A stretch of 7,675 nt of DNA from Gammaproteobacteria bacterium (GTDB lineage: Bacteria; Pseudomonadota; Gammaproteobacteria; UBA9214), in contig JAOTTU010000096.1 of assembly GCA_029864225.1 (NCBI GenBank), positions 1 through 7,675 on the forward strand, written 5' to 3'. Positions 3,394-7,675 of this stretch are shown piece after piece. A model generated the notes under the pieces. The model saw only the letters and a list, made by a program, of their open reading frames with translations, was not told the DNA's origin and ran no database searches. A program made the position numbers and the translations under genes. Within the stretch, counting starts at the first letter, position 1. Each line of letters opens with the position of its first letter.

Positions 3394-6306
3394 TCAGGCG
3401 ATCTGTTCCTTATAAACGGAACTGACCTCGGAAGCATTTACCTTGTTGAGCACTTGCTCGATTTCGTTAACAGGCAAAGGTGGGGTGATCAGGTAGCCCT
3501 GGATTTCATCACAATCCAGATTGCGCAGGTAATTAAGCTGGGCCTGCGTCTCCACGCCCTCGGCTACGACCTTCAGACCCATGTTATGGGCCAGCGCAAT
3601 GATGGCGCTCACAATGGACGCGTCATCCGAGTCCGTCGTGATGTCGCTTACAAAAGAGCGGTCTATCTTCACGGTGCTGATGGGGAAGCGCTTCAGGTGG
3701 TTGAGTGAAGAATAACCGGTACCGAAATCATCAATGGAAATCTTGATGCCGAGTTCACTAATGGAAGTCATGGTGTCGGCAGCGGCGTCGATATTATCCA
3801 TGATGGTGCTTTCCGTAATTTCTAGTTCAAGGTATTGGGGTGATGCACCGGTTTCGTTGAGTATTAACTGTATCTGATCGAGCAGATCCCTTTGCTTGAA
3901 CTGGATTGCCGAGAGATTGACCGCAATACTTATGTCACGATAACCCGCATTCTGCCACTTGATGTGCTGGCGACAGGCATCGCGGAGCACCCAGTTTCCC
4001 ATTTCGATTATCTGGCCTGATTCCTCAGCGAGTGCAATGAATTCACCGGGGAGCATCATGCCCAGCTCCGGGTGTTGCCAGCGTACCAGGGCTTCCATGG
4101 ACTTGATCTTGCCAGTAGTCAGGTCCAGCTTGGGCTGGTAGTACAGCTCAAGCCCGTTATTCTCTATTGCACGGCGCAGGTCGTTTTCAATCTTGAGGTT
4201 CCTGAGCGAGGCACTCTTCAGACTCTCATCATAGAACTGGTAGCTGTTATGGCCGTTGCATTTGGCATAGTGGAGTGCCAGACCGGCATTTTTCAGTAGA
4301 GTATCGGCGTCCTGGCCATCATTTGGAAAGGTGCTGACGCCGATGCTGCACGACATATGGATCTCGTGCTCATCGATATCAATGCGCCTGGTCAGCGTAT
4401 CTATAATACGGCCGATGACAATATCTGCTGACTTGATGTCTTCCATGTCGGTCAGCAATATGCCAAATTCGTCTCCACCCATGCGATGAATTGAAGTATG
4501 GGTGTCATCGCTGGCCATCCGAGTTACTACATCTGTATCACGCAGGGTGTCAGTCAATCGCTGCCCGATGATCCTGAGCAGTTCGTCTCCGATCGTGTAG
4601 CCGAGCGCATTGTTAATGCGTTTAAACATATCAAAATCAAGCATGAGAACGGCGAAATGCTGATTGTTCTTGAGTGAGGCCGTTATGGCAGCGCCTACTC
4701 TTTCGTTCAGGAGGCTACGGCTTGGCAGTCCGGTGATGCTGTCATGGTCGGGCAGGTTCCTGTTGGCTTCCAGGGAGGATTCAGGTTTACCAAGCAAATA
4801 CAGGTCATCAGCGGAAACATCGAGCCACGAAGTTACTTGGTTACGACCCGAGTCTTTGGAGAAATACAGTGCCTTGTCTGCCTGGTCTATCAATTCAGCC
4901 AGATCTTTAGCGCCCTGATCTATCGATGCAACACCAAAGCTTGCGGTGATCGTAACACCGGACAAGCCAATGGTCTCGGAAAACTCCAGCGATTCAATGT
5001 GGGCGCGTGCCCGTTCGGCCGTCATCAATGCCTGCTTGAGGCTGTTTCCCGGCAGTGCGATACAGAATTCCTCGCCGCCATAACGGCAAATGCTGTCCGA
5101 GCCCCGCATGGTGGATCGCAGTGATTGGGCGACCTGATTGATGACATCATCGCCCACGCTATGGCCGTGGTTGTCATTAATCGCCTTGAAGAAGTCTATA
5201 TCCGCCATAATGCAGGAGAAATTGCGCTGCTCCTGTATGGCTGACGTGTATTCTTTGCCGCTAATTTCAAAAAACGAACGGCGATTCAGGCAGTCGGTCA
5301 GTGGATCGCGCGTGGCAAGCACCTGGAGCACTTCATTCTGCTCGGTAATTTCATCGCGGGATTGTTGCAGCAAACCGAGCATTTTATGCAACTCGTTATT
5401 CTTCTCTTCAAGCTTGGTGACGTCATCGAAAGTGGCCATTACACCACGTCCCTGTCCCTTCTCGTCGAGAATGGGTGCACTGTTGACCATGTAGGTTTTC
5501 TTCGAACCATCGCTGTGTGCAATCCTGAGTTGTGCGCCGGTTTGGGGTTTACCGAGCCGCACCGATGCATCCCAGGGAAGTTCAGTGTCACCGCTGTCGG
5601 GAAGCTCCCAGTCGAAGGAGGATGCCTTCTTGCCGATCAATTCCTTTTCGCTTTTCCCGACACTGTTTGAGAACGAGCTGTTGGCCAGGAGTATTCTGTC
5701 TTTGTGGTCTACCAGGAGGACACCTTCAGCCAATGCATCAAGTGCATATTTCACGCGTTCCGGTACCGCCGAGGACGGGTCCAGGCGTTCGAGTATCTTT
5801 CTTATGAGCAGGGTAAAGATTATGAATCCCGAGATGGTAACGAAAGCGATCATGGTCACCAGTGGGTTTATATCGATGCCAAGCAGGCTGAATTCATAGA
5901 TCGGTGCAAACTCGATTTCGACGATTCCCCATTTATTTGTGTTCTGGAAAATAGGTACGTGAATGCGGTTAGGTGTTGATATTTCGGATGCGTCGACATC
6001 GTGTTGCCGGCTGAAGTTCCCCGCATGCGCCACGGTAGTTCCATCTGATTTCCGTAGTATTGCCGCAATAATATCATTATTCCGGTCCACCAGAATCCGC
6101 ATGCTGGCAGAGATTGATTCGTAGTCGTACTTCTGTGCCGCGAGGGAATACTGGACAGTGAGTGACTCTGCGAGGTTCGTTCGACCCTCGATAACCGCTT
6201 TTTTATTGTCCGGTACAAGACCTATGAGATCGGCCACGATCAGGATACTGATCACCGACAGTACGAGGCCCAGGCTTATCCGTATTGACGGCGTCATTCT
6301 AATCAT
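3394..6306 (-). CDS. Membrane sensor with PAS, two GGDEF and one EAL domain (c-di-GMP turnover)
   Basis: This 970-aa inner-membrane signalling protein makes and/or degrades cyclic di-GMP. In order it has TM1 (about 9-31), an extracytoplasmic sensor of about 115 residues (perhaps PDC/Cache-like), TM2 (about 149-168), a PAS domain (about 184-297), a signalling coiled coil (about 297-329), GGDEF 1 (332-491), GGDEF 2 (522-693) and EAL (706-956). GGDEF 1 has metal ligands D369/D371, GGEEF at 410-414 and an intact RxxD inhibitory site (RGSD 401-404). GGDEF 2 keeps D557/D559 and GGDEF at 610-614, but about 12 extra residues separate RDTD (589-592) from it. The EAL domain looks complete: EAL 738-740, N796, E829, DD 859-860, K880, E916. 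The ATG at 6306 is chosen because the membrane segment follows directly and it overlaps the upstream stop. ATG 6297, or a TTG at 6363, is possible. Which activity dominates cannot be read from sequence. Confidence 0.93.
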   Translation of the reverse strand: MIRMTPSIRISLGLVLSVISILIVADLIGLVPDNKKAVIEGRTNLAESLTVQYSLAAQKYDYESISASMRILVDRNNDIIAAILRKSDGTTVAHAGNFSRQHDVDASEISTPNRIHVPIFQNTNKWGIVEIEFAPIYEFSLLGIDINPLVTMIAFVTISGFIIFTLLIRKILERLDPSSAVPERVKYALDALAEGVLLVDHKDRILLANSSFSNSVGKSEKELIGKKASSFDWELPDSGDTELPWDASVRLGKPQTGAQLRIAHSDGSKKTYMVNSAPILDEKGQGRGVMATFDDVTKLEEKNNELHKMLGLLQQSRDEITEQNEVLQVLATRDPLTDCLNRRSFFEISGKEYTSAIQEQRNFSCIMADIDFFKAINDNHGHSVGDDVINQVAQSLRSTMRGSDSICRYGGEEFCIALPGNSLKQALMTAERARAHIESLEFSETIGLSGVTITASFGVASIDQGAKDLAELIDQADKALYFSKDSGRNQVTSWLDVSADDLYLLGKPESSLEANRNLPDHDSITGLPSRSLLNERVGAAITASLKNNQHFAVLMLDFDMFKRINNALGYTIGDELLRIIGQRLTDTLRDTDVVTRMASDDTHTSIHRMGGDEFGILLTDMEDIKSADIVIGRIIDTLTRRIDIDEHEIHMSCSIGVSTFPNDGQDADTLLKNAGLALHYAKCNGHNSYQFYDESLKSASLRNLKIENDLRRAIENNGLELYYQPKLDLTTGKIKSMEALVRWQHPELGMMLPGEFIALAEESGQIIEMGNWVLRDACRQHIKWQNAGYRDISIAVNLSAIQFKQRDLLDQIQLILNETGASPQYLELEITESTIMDNIDAAADTMTSISELGIKISIDDFGTGYSSLNHLKRFPISTVKIDRSFVSDITTDSDDASIVSAIIALAHNMGLKVVAEGVETQAQLNYLRNLDCDEIQGYLITPPLPVNEIEQVLNKVNASEVSSVYKEQIA

Positions 6307-7675
6307 GGCGAGTATTCCGGGTCTCCCTGGTGCTCTTTCCGCTACTCTCAAACATCTCGTCAATCAGGTCATTTTTATCATCATCCATAGTTGTATCGGC
6401 AGCTTTCTTGTATTTCTTTCGCGCAGCGGCAAGGACCGGTAATGGATCGAATCCCTTCCATATCGGCATGGAGGACATCATGGTGGCAGCGAGGGCACCC
6501 CCGCGAAGTGCCCAGGTCAGGATTCCGGCAGATAATGAAAGAGATGCGCCCCCTGCGTACTTGGACAGCAGCTGCATAATGGGCATATTGGTTTCGTGGC
6601 GATTTACGATTTCCAGCTTATACTCGCTCAGCATCTCCAGAATCCTGATTTGCAGATCCGAGACGGTGTCATAGGCCTTCTCGAAGGTATGCTGGGCCAG
6701 GCTGACATGAGTCCGGTCAAAGCGGTCATCATGGACCTCGTATAACCTGTCCCTGTAATAGTCATTAACGCCTTGTATTTTGCCCTTTGTGGAGCCGTCC
6801 GTAATTTCCTGTATGGAATCAACCGCATTGACCGTGAAGTTGATTTCCGTGGAATTGATGTACAGCAATTCACTTCCAGGATCGGGCGCAGTCGACAGCG
6901 TGTCAGGTGTAATCAATGTGCCAATATCAACAGTTGGTTCTGCCTCGGTCGTCGTTGCGCCATCGGCATTGTTGTCGGTCCCGGGAATAGTTTCCGGCAG
7001 GTTGCTGACGGTCAGCGTGACGGTGTTGGTTGCTATACCGCCATTACCATCGCTGACCTGATAGGTGAAACTGTCATTACCGATAAAGTTCGCATCCGAG
7101 GCATAGCTGAAGGTGCCATCCGCGTTGAGCGTCAAGGCGCCATTGCCCGGACCCGTGATGAGGGTCGCAATCAGTGCATCACCATCGATGTCATAGTCAT
7201 TCGCCAATACCCCGGTTGTCAGCATGTTGAGGGTGCTGCCTGTAATAACCGAGTAGCTATCGTCATTGATGACGGGTGCATCGTTGACGCCGGTAATAGT
7301 GACGTTGATGTCGTGGGTGGTGCCGTCGAGGCTGGTAATGGTGACAACATCAGTAAGGCTTTCTGCGACACCGAGGCCTTGGATCGCGGCTTGGCTGTTG
7401 TCCGCCGCATAGGACCAGTTACCGGCAGTATCGATGGTGAGCAGGCCGTAAGTTCCGGAAAGTGTGCCGGCAATGAAACTGGACTCTCCGCTGTCGGGAT
7501 CGCTGACCGTCGATGTGCCGCTGGCTGTGAGGTTGCCTGCGACGACGCCGGTGTCTTCGCTGACGATGCCCGAGTCGACGCCACCGAATACGGCGGCATC
7601 ACTGACCGGGTTGACAGTAACGGTGAAGGTCTCGATGCTGCTGTTAATCCCGTCACTCACGGTGACTGTAATCAC
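6299..7675 (-). CDS. VCBS/cadherin-like repeat surface protein, C-terminal part with membrane anchor (partial)
   Basis: The gene is open at the right edge; 458 C-terminal codons plus the stop are visible. Residues count from the edge. About 22-132 form a VCBS repeat (SDAAVFGG at 25-32, DPDSGE 59-64, GVNDAP 129-134). About 133-224 form a cadherin-like tandem-95-type repeat (LANDYDIDGD 157-166, DGTFSYASDANF 186-197, FTYQVSDGNGG 203-213). An acidic Thr/Pro-rich linker (about 225-285) leads to a helical segment (about 285-372), a hydrophobic membrane helix (about 376-402) and a basic, then charged tail (RKKYKK 419-424). The positive residues after the helix predict a cytoplasmic C-terminus. Such repeat arrays usually belong to very large exported adhesins. 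There is no LPXTG motif, outer-membrane barrel or RTX nonapeptide in the visible part. It overlaps the c-di-GMP enzyme gene by 8 nt, so the two are likely cotranscribed. Confidence 0.88.
   Translation of the reverse strand: MITVTVSDGINSSIETFTVTVNPVSDAAVFGGVDSGIVSEDTGVVAGNLTASGTSTVSDPDSGESSFIAGTLSGTYGLLTIDTAGNWSYAADNSQAAIQGLGVAESLTDVVTITSLDGTTHDINVTITGVNDAPVINDDSYSVITGSTLNMLTTGVLANDYDIDGDALIATLITGPGNGALTLNADGTFSYASDANFIGNDSFTYQVSDGNGGIATNTVTLTVSNLPETIPGTDNNADGATTTEAEPTVDIGTLITPDTLSTAPDPGSELLYINSTEINFTVNAVDSIQEITDGSTKGKIQGVNDYYRDRLYEVHDDRFDRTHVSLAQHTFEKAYDTVSDLQIRILEMLSEYKLEIVNRHETNMPIMQLLSKYAGGASLSLSAGILTWALRGGALAATMMSSMPIWKGFDPLPVLAAARKKYKKAADTTMDDDKNDLIDEMFESSGKSTRETRNTRHD

Noticed and set aside
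3283..6218. Many open frames inside the GGDEF-EAL gene on both strands
   Set aside because: All are shadows of the long reading frame, whose domains and catalytic motifs are unambiguous.

Overview
The window looks like a chromosomal segment of a gammaproteobacterium, possibly a Chromatiales-like environmental lineage. The evidence is a membrane-anchored cytochrome c5-type protein, a tRNA-Arg(CCG) with encoded CCA, moderate GC content, a palindromic intergenic repeat of a kind common in proteobacteria, and a multidomain c-di-GMP enzyme beside a VCBS/cadherin-like surface protein. The lineage is inferred from gene content only.

Layout. Bases 1-259 hold no convincing gene and end in a strong rho-independent terminator for a transcript entering from the left. 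A composite palindromic element (about 321-455) lies directly against the ribosome-binding site of a CHAD-domain gene (+, 469-1368). Next is a minus-strand type II toxin-antitoxin pair: antitoxin 1850-2038 and ParE/RelE-like toxin 1536-1865, overlapping by 16 nt. A promoter and a candidate palindromic operator precede it. Bases 2168-2435 hold tRNA-Arg(CCG) on the minus strand, its terminator, and an apparent second, broken copy of the tRNA. The T-loop of that copy is interrupted by a chain of small GC-rich hairpins. A cytochrome c5-like gene (+, 2670-3173) follows, with its own promoter, a TTG start and a clean terminator. A second hairpin chain (3225-3380) fills the gap before the convergent genes.

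The right half is a minus-strand operon read right to left. First is the C-terminal part of a VCBS/tandem-95-type surface protein, which runs off the right edge and ends in a membrane anchor. Overlapping its stop is a 970-aa membrane sensor with two GGDEF domains and an EAL domain. The two probably form a translationally coupled unit that links c-di-GMP metabolism to a large exported protein.

No complete new system is evident. The items most worth a second look are the hairpin-interrupted tRNA copy, the surface protein/tandem-GGDEF-EAL operon, the TA module with its operator, and the palindromic element beside the CHAD start.
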